Assembly: GCA_014549065.1 (NCBI GenBank)
Contig: JACDOX010000218.1
Location: 353,536 to 417,535, forward strand
DNA from: Cardinalis cardinalis
Lineage: Eukaryota > Chordata > Aves > Passeriformes > Cardinalidae
Length of the DNA: 64,000 nt
Direction: 5' to 3'
A model generated the notes under the pieces. That model made no database searches. It saw only the letters and a list, made by a program, of their open reading frames with translations, and had not been told where the DNA came from. Shown here in pieces: positions 30,991 through 44,588 of the stretch (positions within the stretch are counted from its first letter, which is position 1; each line of letters opens with the position of its first letter). The translations under genes and the position numbers were made by a program.

Positions 30991-33900
30991 CTATCTCAAA
31001 TGTCACTCTCTGATTAAATACAGGGAAACTTGGGAACAAGTGTAGCTAATCTTTCCCACACAGAACCAAGAAATATCAAAAGTTTTATGTCGTAACTTCA
31101 TTCTCATGTCATTTCATTACCAGAGTGCAGAGATAAAGGTGGGCAACTGAATCAAACAGATCTTTTTGGGGTACCTGTAAATACTTGTAAAGACAAAAAT
31201 AACTTGCTTATTTTGCTTCACTTCTAGCTATAGACACTTTTTCCCACCAGTGTGTGCTGCATTTACACAAACATGATTCTGAAACCAGGGGAAGAAACAC
31301 CCCTTAATCCTTATCTGAAACACCAAAGGACACAGCTGAAGGATACTATCTTCTGCTTTCGTTTTGGGTGATCTTGTAAAATGGAAATTGTGACTGTCTT
31401 GTTTCCCTGTGCTGCCCTAAGGCACTCCCTTGTCACTCCTTCCTAGAGGAAATGGGGAACGAATGTCCAATACTTCCCTGTCCATGTTTAGCAAGCCTGC
31501 TTGGCANGGTTTGAGGGCTCCTGCAACATCCCAAATAGCCTAGAATGGTTCTGCTTTACAGCCTGTAACACAAAAGGAATGCTTTTTTGATGATNTTCAT
31601 TTTTTTATCTATTAAATCCCCAGCACCTGGAATCAAGTAATTGCTTGGCAATTTTAACTTCCTTTCAAGTGTCTTTGATATTCCAGCCCCCTTGTCTGCT
31701 GCAAAGGAAGTCTAGATCCTTTCCCAATAGCCCCAGCAAACTCAGCAAGCAGAAGGTGATTTCAGAGCAGTGTTTTGGTGGCCTGATTCATTACTTTTGC
31801 AATGCCTGAAGCTGGCAGTGCCTCAGCCATGTGTTGGTAACTTGCCAGGCAGTTTCAGAATGGTTTGTGTGGACATAACAGGAAGCCTGGTAGTAGCACA
31901 TGTTCTGCTGAATTGTCCAGTATGAGTTTTTCACCTTTGACTTCCATTAAATTCCAGGAAAAGCCTCCTGTGTTGGAGTTGCCTAGAAACCTGTGGAGAT
32001 ANGCCTGCAAATTGGCTGTTGGTGCATTGAGTCTCATGCAAAATGTGGGAGATGTTTTTGCTTGGGCTGTTGCAATTAACATCTTGCCTGTTTCTGGAAG
32101 GCAGAATCCTGGAAGCTGGGTGTTGGGAAAGACAGAAATTAATATGGTGGGAGAATGGAGCCTGAATGTTACAACCTGTGTGCCACAACCATGGCACCCC
32201 TGTGCTGCCAAATGTGAATTAATTAGAAAGTCAGGGTTTTAGTATCTGGGACAAGTGTCAGAAAAAGCGTTGAGTTTTTCAAAATAATAACGCACTCCCT
32301 CTCCACCCCCAATTTTATTAATTTTAATCATGGTAGTGTTTTATCTTCAAGTGGCTGCCTNGGGTTTTTATTTCTTTTTCTCTTATTTTAAAACAAATGG
32401 GAGAAAGAGTGGAAAAGACAAAGAAACAACATCTGAGGGAAAGCTGCTTCTTAAACCTTGTCTTTACTTGCTTCTATTTCTCATTCTGCTTAGCAGTGGG
32501 AAAGTTTTTTCACTTCCCACCCCACTTCCCTCCCAAACCCTCATGTTTCCTCTGAGAAATTGTCTACGTGGGAAAGTTTTAAACATGAAAGTCAAGGGAT
32601 GACTTTATACCAAGGTTAAATTTTGTTTTAACTACCCATGTGAACACTCTTGTTTTGCTACAAATTATGGTTTTCTTTTCCTCTTTTAAGCTCAGTTTAT
32701 GATGCTGGAAAAGGTTGTACTAAAAGAAGTCAGGGACTTACAGAGTTACAGCTACATATCTAGCAGATAAAGCTTTCCTGCTCAGACAAGCCCTCACTAT
32801 TTCATCTTAGCTGTTTGTTGGGTTTTTTCCCTGGGGAGATCTAAAAAGTGAAAAGAAATAATTTACTTCAATGATTTCACTTTCCAAAGCACCATCTTTT
32901 TGTCTTCCGTTTCAGCTTCTTTGAAAATGAGGAAAATGGGTTAAATTCCAAATATCCTTTTTCATTTTCCTAATGAAAGATCATCTTTTCACGAAATTTG
33001 AAGTAATGTTAAATTTTGGCCTTTTCAAAGTTATTAGTTATTTAATCCCTTTAAGGGAAAGATCACTAGGCTGACCAGAATAAAGATGCTCTGCTGCAGG
33101 AAGGCTTTGTTTGTAACACTGTGCTCTGTGGGAAGGGAGACGGCAGAAGATGCTAGAGCTGCTCATAAAGCAGGACTTTTGCCTGTACATCTGTTAAATG
33201 CATTGTGAGACCTGCAAACCTTCAAAACCTCATTAAAACTGCCTCTCTCTCCAGCTGTTAATACCAACATGGGCTGTCACTTCAAAAGGGATTCTAGAAA
33301 TCCTATCAGCTGATACCACTCTGGGCTGTCCTTGATGGCAAAAAGAGCTAGTGGCTGAAGTCTTCTGGCAAAGTCTTCACTATTGTTTTGGTTTTTTTTT
33401 TTCCTTCTGCCATTTTCTGGGTCCAATGGAGGAGTCTGAGCAGAGCTGAGGTTTGCACAAACCCCAGGGCAGGACAGAGGCAGGTGTGCCAAGTTCCAGC
33501 CTCGTGTGGTTTTTCCAAAGGGGGTGGGATANGTACAAACAAGGATCACAAGGTTTATAACGGTCAGGCTGACAGGACCTTATTTATGGACCTTATTTAT
33601 GGGCCCAGCCTTTGCATTCAGCCAGCCTTGCTGCCTTCCCACAGCAGGCTCTCAAACCAGTTGCTGTAATAACCCTAAAATGGTTTGTGTTTCATTCAAT
33701 GGGCTCAGTTTCACCTGGCTGTTAGGTGATGTGACACTTTGGGACAGAGCTCCCTTCCCCTGGCACCAGCCCCAAATGTGGCTCACAGCTCTGCTAAACC
33801 CAGTGCTCTCCCTCCACTAAAACAGATGCTGCTGCCATTGCTCTTTGTGTGAGATGGTTTCTGTCTTCTCTGCTGGAAAGAAAGGAAAAAAAATCACATT

Positions 33901-36857
33901 TCCATGTGATCAGCTGTGGCTCTTCTCCTAAGGAGAGGGAGCTCAGTCATGCCTAGAAGAGATGGGGATGCTGCTGCGTTGCCCAGCAGATGGGAGCTGG
34001 TTGGGTCCGGGTGTGCAGAGCAGCTCCTTCCCCCTTGGGTGCTTCCAGAAGAGCTGAAAACCGGGCAACTGAGCTNTTCTCCCTCCTTCACCGCTGCCGT
34101 TCTGTAAAGCCAGCCCTAAAGCTCTCTCCNAAAAGCAGAAACAGCTGAACCCCGGTGCCTTTCTGTGTGGCAGAAGCCGAGAGGCTGTTGGCTGATGGGG
34201 GAAGGAAGGAAATTTACAGCCAGAGCCCTCTCACCAATTTCTCCTCCCAGATGTTTTTCTTTCGATGTTTGTTTTACTTTGGCAATTGACTAAACAAATT
34301 GCTGTCTGAGTGGTGCAGCTGATGGAGTCTGGTTTCCTTCAGGTTTTTCTGCAGTTCCCTTTCTTCTGACTTAATGATCTCAGCCTCNTTCTCTGCTATA
34401 TTTTCCATGGGGAAGGGCAGCCAGGAGCCGAGCAGGGCTGCTTTTGCCTTTTCCCTCCCTCAGTGGGGACATGGTTTTGAATTTCTGTCCTTTAGCCAAC
34501 TTCTAGTTTTCAAAAAAATCTTGACATAACATAATTTTCAAGGCATCCATAAGATCCCTCCCCCTGCCAATGCTCCAACCTGGCTAATAGTGGGATCAGG
34601 CATTTCTGGCTGGGGAGGGGACTGGGTTCTTGGAGGGGACAGGCTGCAATTGCATAAGCTTTGTTTCCTCACGGCACCGAGGTGGAAGTCAGTCCCTGGA
34701 AGCCTGTTTTGTAAAAAGGCCCCTTGTTTTCTGCATCCCTTGGAGCTGTCTGGGCGAGCTGCTCCTGCTATTGCTAAAAGCACTTGAGCAGAATAAAAAT
34801 CCATATCCTCAGCAAAGCACTTGAGGCTGGGCTGCCTCAGTTGCAAAGGAGTAACAAAAAGAGGGGAAGAAAGCACGGTATCACTTTAAAATAAAGAACT
34901 TTCTATGATAGCTAAAGTAGTGTTTATGTTCACTCTTGACTTGACAAGGTTTACACCTTCCTTTTCAATGGATTGCCCTGAATTATGAGTGGGATTCTGT
35001 TTCTGCTTTTATTTTTTTTTCAGTTTCTGCCAATTGTTGTTTTGTAGGTAAAGTTAAGTGTTGCCCAGAAAACCACAGGTCAGGGGAAGTGTTGTCCTGT
35101 GTGTGAAAGCAACGACTGAGGCCTCTACAGAGAGGCAGCTGTGACTCTGCTTCCATCTCTTTCAGGAATTATATGACTTATCTGCGATGAAGACAGATCT
35201 TTGATAGGGGATTGAAAGTAATCCCTAAATATTTAATATGTGAGCATTAAAGACAACCAATTTGTCAGATTTTAGAGTGGGTTGAGACTTGCTCCAAGGC
35301 CCTGGTAAACATGTGCATGACTCATGTTGAGGTGCTCCAGGGTTTTTATGGAGGCTTATCAGTATAACAGGGAGAAAAAAAAGAGGGGTGGAAAGGCAGC
35401 TCTTGAGGTTTTGAGTGAGCTTAACAGAGGGAAGGTGCAGGAGCTATAAATTGTGTTGAACTTGGGGGATGGAGAAAACTAAACCCATTTAGTTAATGTA
35501 GATGCCCTGTGCCTGAAATGAAATTATGCATTAAACAATGCAAAAAGCCTTGAGCTGAGCTTTGTAGCTGCTCTTATAAAACACAGCAGAGGTTTTTGTG
35601 TTTTCACAGCCAGGTCTCAATAGCAGGTTTTGGTGCTGTAATAAGGCATTTGGTAAACTAGCTAAGTTTTTAGGAAAAGTTCAAGCTCCTTCCTTGCAGT
35701 CCTTCAGAGCTTCTGCAAACTAAATTAGCTATTTAAAGTCCTAGCTCTGGATCTAGAAGCCTTACTTCAGTCACTTATTTCTGCAAATATTAGTCCAGCT
35801 ATTTGCTTTTTTTTCCTTTTTTTCCAGGCTGTTGTGCCTGGATGCTTTTATTTGCATACATAATGCCTGTTCTTGCAACAGCCCCTGCTCTGGAAGTTGC
35901 CAGGGTAACACTTTGTCTGTTCCCTTTTGAAAGCAGGATGAGAGTGGCACCTCGACCTCCTGGCTGGGTGCTGGACCGGGAGCCAGCAGAGCTGGGCTCC
36001 ATCCTGCCTTGGCTGCTGGCATCTGCCTTTGCCTGAGGTGCCCTTGGCAGGAACCAGCAAAGCCTTTCAGTGGTTTCATTTATTTCTTTATTATTTATTT
36101 GTTTGTGTGCCTGTTGTTGGGCAGCCACCCAGTGCCTGCCTAGCAACCTCTGGCATCCACAACATTTACTTAAAGGACTCTTCCCACATCCAAGGGCTTT
36201 CCTCACACCTCGCTGACCACCCCTGACCCCAACTCCCCTTCCCACATCCCAGGGGGACTCCAGGCCTCCCTGCTTCCCCCAAACTCCTCTGTAGCTCCTG
36301 CCATTTGCCTCTTGGTGTCTCCATTTCCCTTCTGACCCCAGGTTTGCCCTGCTGACTTCAGGAGTGGCTGTCACTGTGGCTTCACCTCTGTTGATCTGTA
36401 ATTGCCACCAAGCTGTTGGGCAAATGTTGACATTTTTCAGGACCAGCTGCTTGGAGAAAGGAATCTCAGGACGGTTGTTCTGTTACTGAAACTCACAAAT
36501 GTTTTCTCTTTTTGTTTCTACCTACTTTCCTATTTCTCAAATATGCCTGTGCATGTCAAAACAGCCATGATCAGCCTGCATGAAATAAATTAGCCTAATA
36601 CTGCTTGACATCACTATCTTTAGCTCATCCACCAAAAACACCTAAAGAGAAGGGCTGGTCTTGGTTTTGCTAGGATTTGCTTTTTTTTTTTTGGTTTGTT
36701 TCTTTGGGGTTTTTGGTTGGGTTTTTTTTTTTTTTTTAAGGAGAAATATTTTAAGCTCACCCTGCAGAGCAATGGCAGAGCGGGAGTGGAGGCAGGTCTC
36801 CTGAGCTCCCTCTGATCCCNCTCCTCGATGGATCAGCCTCTTTCACTGCTCTGGCTT

Positions 36858-37242
36858 TGAGAGAAGTTGGGGCTGTTTAGCTGGAAAAAAGAAGGTTGTG
36901 TGGAGACCTCACAGCCCCTTCCAGGATCTGAAGGGACCCACAAGGAGGATGGAGAGGGGCTCTGCATCAGGAGCTGGCATGACAGGACAAGGAGTAATGA
37001 GTCCAAATGGAAAGAGGGGGAATTTGGGCCAGATGTAGGGAAGAAATTCTTCCCTGTGAGGGTGGTGAGGCCCTGGCACAGATAGCCCAGAGAAGCTTCC
37101 TATCCCTGGCAGTGTCCAAGGCCNGGCTGGACAGGGCTCTGAGCAAGCTGGAACAGTGGAAGGTGTCCCTGCCCACAACAGGGTGGGNTGGAATGAGATG
37201 ATTTTTGAAGTCCCTTCCAACCCAGGCCATCCTGATGTTCTA
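36858..37242 (+). mobile_element. CR1 LINE 3'-end fragment
   Basis: A longer copy beginning around 'gagagaagttggggctgttt'. It includes the 'gaagaaattcttccctgtga' block and 'gtgaggccctggcacaga', and ends 'ccttccaacccaggccatcc'. Plus orientation. Confidence 0.92.
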
Positions 37243-39264
37243 AGCTGAGTCTGTGGGGCCGGGCCACTGAAAAAAGCCATTTATCTCCCAGCTCCATTTC
37301 TGCATGTCTGCCAAGTGATAACTGGGGGGAAGAGGAGCCCAGCCCTCCTGATGCCCGTTTGGCCCATGACTGACAGATTTATGATAGGCTGCAGTTTCCT
37401 CCGTTTGTCCGGCAGCGAGTGGCAGGGCCGGGCGATTGTGAGCCGGCCTTCCCCACGGAGAGCGCTTCCAGCTGGATCCAGGGCACAGGAAATGATCTAG
37501 CCAAAGCCTTTTGGTGACAATTAACAGAATTCCTGCTGATAACTTCTTTTTCTTTGTCCTCTCCCTCAGAACGTTTTCACAGCAAGCCCTAAGTGGCTGT
37601 GGAGAGGCACTGGAGGTGGGTGGTTACAAATATTTGATGAGTGTGTCATGGATAAGGTTTATTTCTGTTGAAAGTATGATTATTTTTTTAATCTACACCA
37701 CCTTAGTATTTTACTCGATGACCAAAGCAACCTAAAAATTTACTTTTCTTCTGAGATGGTCAAGTCCTAAAACCCAGCCCAGTTTGGCCTCAAGCAAGGA
37801 GGAGTTGTTGTAAAGTGCTTGTTTTGCCAAGAACAGCAAGGGGCTCGAGTCCTGGGGTCACCAAGGTAGTATCAACTTGGGAGAATATGCTTAAACCCCC
37901 TCCTCCCCCCAGTTTCTGTAATGCATTCCTGTGTGCGGCATCTCTCTTGAAAAGAGGGAAAAATAAATATTTATTTGTGGTTGCATGGGATTATCTGTGT
38001 GAAAGGAATGAAAATACTGGTGTGGGGTGTTCTCCCATAGAAAGCTTTTAAGAGTTGCCTTAGATGGAATGTTTGAAACCAAATACCTTTCCTTAAAGCT
38101 TCATGGTCTTCAGATCTGAGGTTTTGTTTTTTACCATGGGTGAAAAAACAGAACCTGAAATCCTTGGTATTCGTTGTTCTTGTAGAAAAGGAGAAAAATA
38201 TATTTTTTTTAAGAGTTGATACACATGGGGATTAACCAGCTCTGTTTTCAGTAGATAAATTACAGCTCAGAAAATTGAATTTTAAGTGAGATGAATATTT
38301 GTCCTTGGGAATTTGACACCTGTAAGCAAAAAAACCCTTTGTTTTGAGAGCTTAAGATGCTGCTGTAGGATTTGTGCTGGATTTATGCTGGAAGACTTCT
38401 TTTCTCCAGCAACCTTTATTGCACTGGAGTCTTCAAGCTGGGGTTTACTAGAGAAGGGAAAAGAGAGTGAAGCTGGTGTTGTAAGAGGGGTCAGGATTTT
38501 CTGCTGGGTTGTTCATGTAGTCAGGGGCTCTTGCAATGAAGTGCTACGTGGGAAAAGGGCCTTTCCTTGCCTGAGCAGTGAGCAGAGCACAGGCAAACTG
38601 CTTTTATCTGCTGTGCAGCTGGTTTGAATACTGACAGCTCGGACCTTTTGATCTGCCACAGCCTGGCTNCTGGTTTTGCCTGTGCAGGAGTGAGCCCAGG
38701 AGCACAGAGTGGAGAAGGAAAACTGCAGTGGTCAGAGGATGGAAAACAGGCAAGNGATGAGACCATGGAAAATACAGTAAGAAAGTGTAGGAAAAATGGA
38801 CAGTCTGGAAGAGTGAAACATTGCAGTGGTACAGGGAGGCCGTGTCCTAATCTGTACTTCTGTGACTTCTGTCCAGAGGCAGCTTGGGCTTCAGCTAGAA
38901 AAGTGTTTTCTTTGTAAGTATGCAGAGATTTCAGTAATACTGGGGAGCAAAACACCTTGTAAGAGGAAGCTAGTTTTTGAGCTCCAGAAATCATCTTGTA
39001 AGAATTCCCTTTGTGCTTTTACAAAAGTTCCTGCGCTCCTGTTTCCCTCCCCCATCTGTGTACAGGCAGGTGAAGAAGGGCTGGAGTCTTGCTTGTTTGG
39101 TTGACTGCATTTTTGGTTTTGAATGAGAGTCTATACAGATCTATCTGTGTCTCCTTGATATGCATTAGTGTTGGTCCCACAGCAGGCAGGGTGAGCACAG
39201 CAGCCCTGCCCCACCAGCACACAACAGGCATGTGAAAAATCAAGAGGAAATCTCTACCTTGAAC

Positions 39265-39487
39265 CCAAGCATGAAAGAAATTGTTCCCTATGAGTGTGGT
39301 GAGGCCCTGGCACAGGTTGTCCAGAGCAGCTGGGGCTGCCCCTGGATCCCTGGCAGTGTCCAAGGCCAGGTTGAACAGGGCTCTGAGCAAGCTGGGATAG
39401 TGGAAGGTGTCCCTGCCCGTGGCAGGGGGATGGAACCGGATGATCTTCAAGATCCCCTCCCAACCTAAATTATTCTACAATTCTATG
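39265..39487 (+). mobile_element. CR1 LINE 3'-end fragment
   Basis: Includes 'gaaattgttccctatgagtg', 'gtgaggccctggcacaggtt', 'tgtccctgcccgtggcaggg' and the terminal 'attctacaattctatg'. Plus orientation. Confidence 0.92.
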
Positions 39488-40833
39488 TAAATCCTGAATA
39501 CTTCCAATAGACCCAGCTGCTGCAGGGCAGGTATTAGGGACATGTAAACCCATGCTACCTCAAAACCAGGGGCTCTGTGATCCCCTGGGGATAACTGGAG
39601 ATGGAGCAGGTCTGCAAATGACTGTGTGCAGCAAGGCTGGTCCCGGCACTGCGCACACGATGAAATGATGCTGAAAATGATGTGTCAGCACACAGCTTTG
39701 AAGAGAACCTGCTGGTGGGTGAGGGAAGGGCCACTCCTGACTCAAGTCAGAAACCCCAATTCCCTCAATCCCCCATTTGCAGCACTGGCTTTCAAGAGCT
39801 GTGCTAATTGAGGGGCTGCTCTGAGATGGGTTAACCACACTGTTTTTTATTTCACTGCCTCTTTTTTAAAGGAGGCTGACAATGTCTTGTCCTCACCCGT
39901 GGCTTGGTGGAAGAAGGAAGCTGAAAGAAGGAGATCTGGCAAAGCCAACAGCTGCTTGAAGTGCTCCAGGCTTGTCTATGCACATCCTTGCTCCTGAATT
40001 CCTAGGGTTTCCAGAGCAGCTAGCCAGAATGCTGAAAAAGCTTTCTCTTTAATCTCTTGATCTCCACTGTGTGTTTTTGCCAGTGCAGGTAAAACAGGGG
40101 TGCACNCTCCACTACCGGTGTTTCCACCAGGGTAAACAGGAGAGTCTCGGTAATTACNGAGAACGATCTGAGCGAAACATCTTGTCTCTACAGCTGGCTC
40201 CTGGGACACAGGAGCGGCCAGGGCAGGCACACTTGACCTGCCAGGCATCACCAGTGCCTCTCTCTAGTCAAACAACAAGAAATGAGATTCATTCATTCTT
40301 TGCTCCAGCTAAATTCCAGCTCAAATGTGAGGGGAAGTTTTGTCTGACAGGTTTGCTGGGAGTGGTGGCCGGGGTTGCTGTGCTTTCAGGGNTCCATTTG
40401 GTACACACACATCCTAAATTCATGAGGTGGTTCTCCCCAGGCTGCAGCTTTGCTTCAGGAGCTGGCAGGCCACAGCCCTTGGCATCACTTCAGCTCTCCC
40501 TTGTGGTGTTACAGAAAATGGTGAGATGCTCCAGTGTTTGCTCAGGTCCAACCCTTGGAATAGGACACCACCTTTAATAACCCCCAGAGAAGGCTCTACT
40601 ATTTTATTATTTTAATTTTAAGCAAAGAGACAACCCACNTGAAAACCAAGAAGATGACATGATATTAATGATTGGAATGTGGCATTCAGGTTACAAACCA
40701 GTCTGAATCCCACTGCATGAAAATATTCAACAATACTGCAGAGCCTGACTTCTTCCTCCCAGGCTTCAGCTGGGACAGAGGAGAAATCCCAAGGAGAACT
40801 CTGCCCATTAGTAGCAACGAGACTCTCCCTCCA

Positions 40834-40899
40834 TGTGTGTGTATATATATATGAATATATATAATATGTACGTGTGTATAAATATATATATATATATAT
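40834..40899. repeat. Compound (TG)n/(TA)n microsatellite
   Basis: TGTGTGTG runs into TATATATATATG, then a mixed section, then an uninterrupted TA run up to 40899. Likely length-polymorphic. Confidence 0.9.
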
Positions 40900-43800
40900 C
40901 TCCTCACTTTGCAAGCTGCATGCCAAACTTGTCGTAGCTTGCCTTATAAACTTAGACTTTTTAAACAAGTTAAATGGAACTAGGACCAGAAATACTAAAG
41001 CCAGCTAAAGTTTAGCCATTTTTTTTCAGTAGTGACAGGAATGCAAGAATGGGGACACCTGGAGATTCACCTGGCTCAGAATCCTCTCCCCCAGCAGTGG
41101 CCAGGGATGGGAGCCTGAGGAGAGACAAGAACCAGGTACGTGTGCAGTGACAAATCCTCCAGACAATTCAGGGAATCCACGAACTGGAAAAGGTGTCTCT
41201 GCTCCCCCCGTGACGTCTCTCCTTGGTGGAAGGAGCCATGTGGATGTGCTGCCTGTCGAGCCTTTGGTTGGTTCACTGAGTGGTTCCTCTCTGTGGCTTC
41301 ACTCTGTACCTCTGAGCTGCATTTTCAGAGCTGTACAAGCATCAGTCCCTGGAGACCATCCACGTGCCAATGCTGGTGTGGCAGACTGCTGGAGAANGTC
41401 TGTGCACTTAATGTTGTGGGTTTTATTGTTGTGGAGGGTTTTTTTGTTTGTTTGCTAGTTCTGCTTTTAATGGAATTTGGTTTTATCATGAGCTCTGGGC
41501 CAACTTTAGGTTCATGTGGTGGAATAGAGCCTGTCTCTGGTTTGCTCGTTATTCTTCTCCTGACAGGAGAAAAGTGCTAACCTTAACAACCCCTGCACCA
41601 CTTTGTTGTGAGCACTGGGACTATCCTGTTAGGCAGTCTGGAAAGGACATTCCCCCTCTTCCAAGGGTTTAGCTGGCTGCAGCCCAGGAGAGTTCCCCAG
41701 CAGNAGTGATTTGAGGAAAGGCTGGAAGAAACATCTGTCTCATCCCCCCAGGACAAACATGATTTGCAGCAGGTTCCTGCTTCTAGACACCTCAGCCAGT
41801 GTAATTTTGGGCTGGTCAGAGACAGAGCAGTTTTTGGGAGCTGGGAAGGAGGAGGGAGCTTCATTTTTAGACAGTCCTTGGATCTGCGAGGGGTTTCCTT
41901 TATATGTCTGATAATGTAGGATTCTCATCTGTTGAGCAGGTAGTAAATAAATGTAATTGAGCATGANGAATGCAATTATTTGGACTTTGTTTACATTAGC
42001 AATATTCTCCAGCTGAGAGTCCAAGATTTCTTTCTCTCCATCTTCTCCCATGCTTGAGGCCAGGTGGTTTTGGATGGATGAGGCAGCAAATTTGAGGCAG
42101 AGGATGGAAGCTGACTCCTCAAATGCANTGCTCAAGGTGTTTGGTGAAGCAGGGGAGACTACCACAGAGCTTATTTACCATCTGAACTGGCCACATGTTA
42201 GAGGATATGTTGCTGTTAGAAACAAATGTTTTTGAACCATCATCATCAATAAATGCTGTAAAGTAAGTGGCACAAGCCAAATTATTTTCCACTCCAAGTC
42301 ATATGTGCTTCCCTTTTTTCCTGTCTCTAATCCAAGCCATGACTAGTAATGCCTCCCTCTCCCAAACAGCTGTCACAGAAGTGTAATGTTTAAGCTTGTT
42401 GCAGAGCAGTCTGAGCTCGCCTATCCTGCCTGCCATCACCTCCTTGCAGGTTTGGAGCTATTGTCTTACCCCCAGTACTCCTGGGAGGAAGCACAGAATG
42501 GCTCCTTTGTGGATGTGGAATTTTCATGGTTCTGCAGGTCCAGAAGCAAGGGCTTGTGCTGTGGAGCTGGTGGGCTGGAAAAGTGAGTGCCAGGAGTGTC
42601 ATTGTCAGTTTGTTTCTGGGTTTGTTGCATCTCACTGTGAAGGTGAAGCAATGATGACTTGTGGGACATCACTCTGGTTCTGCCCTTGGTTTCATGCACG
42701 CAGATTTGGGAGGGAAGAGAAAAAAGCCCTGCACAAAACACTTTCATATCAGTAAACACAAAATACTGTGCAAAAGTTGAACTTACTCCTGTTTTGGAGA
42801 CTGGGGGGATCTTCAGGCAGCACAGCACCCCTGGGGGGATTGTGTGTGATACTAAAAAATAAATTAGGAACCTCATGTTGGGGCAATTACTCTCTCCATC
42901 TAGGGGAAATTTTAGTTCAAGCCCTTCGCAGTGGTGTTACAAAGCATAATTATATGACTTGAGGTGCTGTTAGATAGATGCAAATCTTCCAGGTATGCTA
43001 TCTCTCCATTTAATCAGTTATTTGTTTGCCATTTGGGTACAGAAAGTACTTTGTTTAAAAATTAGCTGAATACAATTCCAGTAAGAGCATCAGTGGAAAA
43101 TAATGAAAAGTAGCTGATTTACTACTAGTAAAGTGCATCCAAGAGCTTCCTGGTGCATCTCATTTACTCTGAGATTTATGCAATACACAGTCAGATAATT
43201 CCACACACAAGGAAGCCATGTATAGCTCCTCATGTTCTCTGTTTATGCCCATTTATCTTTAACTTTGTTAGAAACACAAAAGCTGCCTCCTTTATTTGCT
43301 GGGTGTTCCCTTTCATTTGAATCCTACTTTTCATTTTTTGTGGATATCTCTTTGCTGTTAACATTGTTGGGTGTTGTGTGGTACACTGGTACTTTTCTGG
43401 AAATGGGTTGTAAAATTTTTGCAGCAAGTTCACAGATTTTGTTCAGGGAATACAGATCATCCTTGTTGCAGCAGTGNGCTGATGTGATGATGTGGAGTTT
43501 GTCAGCAGCAGAGGCCGTGTGTGCACACACATGGGAGTCTGGCATAGAGCAATGGGCACCACATCCAGGTGAGAAACTTGAATAAAAGCCCACTGAAAAT
43601 GGGGAATGTTTTTCTGCACTTCAGGGGCTGAACAATACATGCACTGATTTTTCCTATTCTTTCACAGCCCTCACCTGAGGTCACATGTAAAGGGGAAATT
43701 GCTGCCTGGTGTGTGTGGGATGTGCATCGTGCTGAGGTCCTAATGACTGGCAAGGGCTCTGAGGTNGAAGAATAAATATTAATGTGAAGAACAAATGCCA

Positions 43801-44532
43801 ATTATTAGTTTGGCATCTGAAGGAAAGCAACTCCTTTCTCTGCAGAGTAATGTGCGCTTTCCTTTTAGAGGGAGATGAGGGATGGGTACCTGCCAATAAG
43901 CAGCAAACACTGCCCCTCCCAAAGTCCTGCACCTCTCACCTGAAGGAGCTCACTCTCTGCCATGTGTGTGACAGCTTTTCAGTAGGGGTTTTCACCTTGC
44001 TACATAAACCCTGTCAACTTAAGCATCAATAAAGGAATCATGCTTCTGTGCTAGCTGTGAAAATAGGAACAAAAACTTTAACACAAAATGAACCACAGCA
44101 GTCCCTCCTGGGGTTCATCACCACCTGCAGAATTGCTGGAGGAGAATTCACCATGGAGGAATATCCTGTGCCTGACCTGCCATAGCCTGCTCCCTCTGGG
44201 CTCTCTGCCTCTACTTCTGCAGAGTTTCTGAGCAGCTGTTTTGATGAACAGATACTGCAGCTGATGGGGATGATCTGTGGTAAGAATCTGTTAATTTGAA
44301 TTTGTCTGTAGAGGACTACACCAGTCAGTCAAGCCTGCACTCTCTTTTTCTACGGGATGGGTTTAAAACAAACATCCTCTCCAAGCCCTGTTGTATCCCT
44401 GGGATTTAAAGTGTGGGATCCAGCAGATCCTAGTGCCAGGATTTCCTGGTGGTTTGAGCACTAAGTTGGGACCTGGAGACACCACCACTGTTCTTTGGAT
44501 TCATCATGTAAACTTCTTTCCAAAAACATTTG

Positions 44533-44588
44533 AGATTCAGAGAGGAGCCTCTCAGATTTAAGATTCAGATAGGAGCCTCTCAGATTTT
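44533..44588. repeat. Near-perfect tandem duplication, 2 x 28 bp
   Basis: Two copies of a unit beginning 'agattcag' and containing 'aggagcctctcagattt', at 44533-44560 and 44561-44588, with about two differences. Confidence 0.85.
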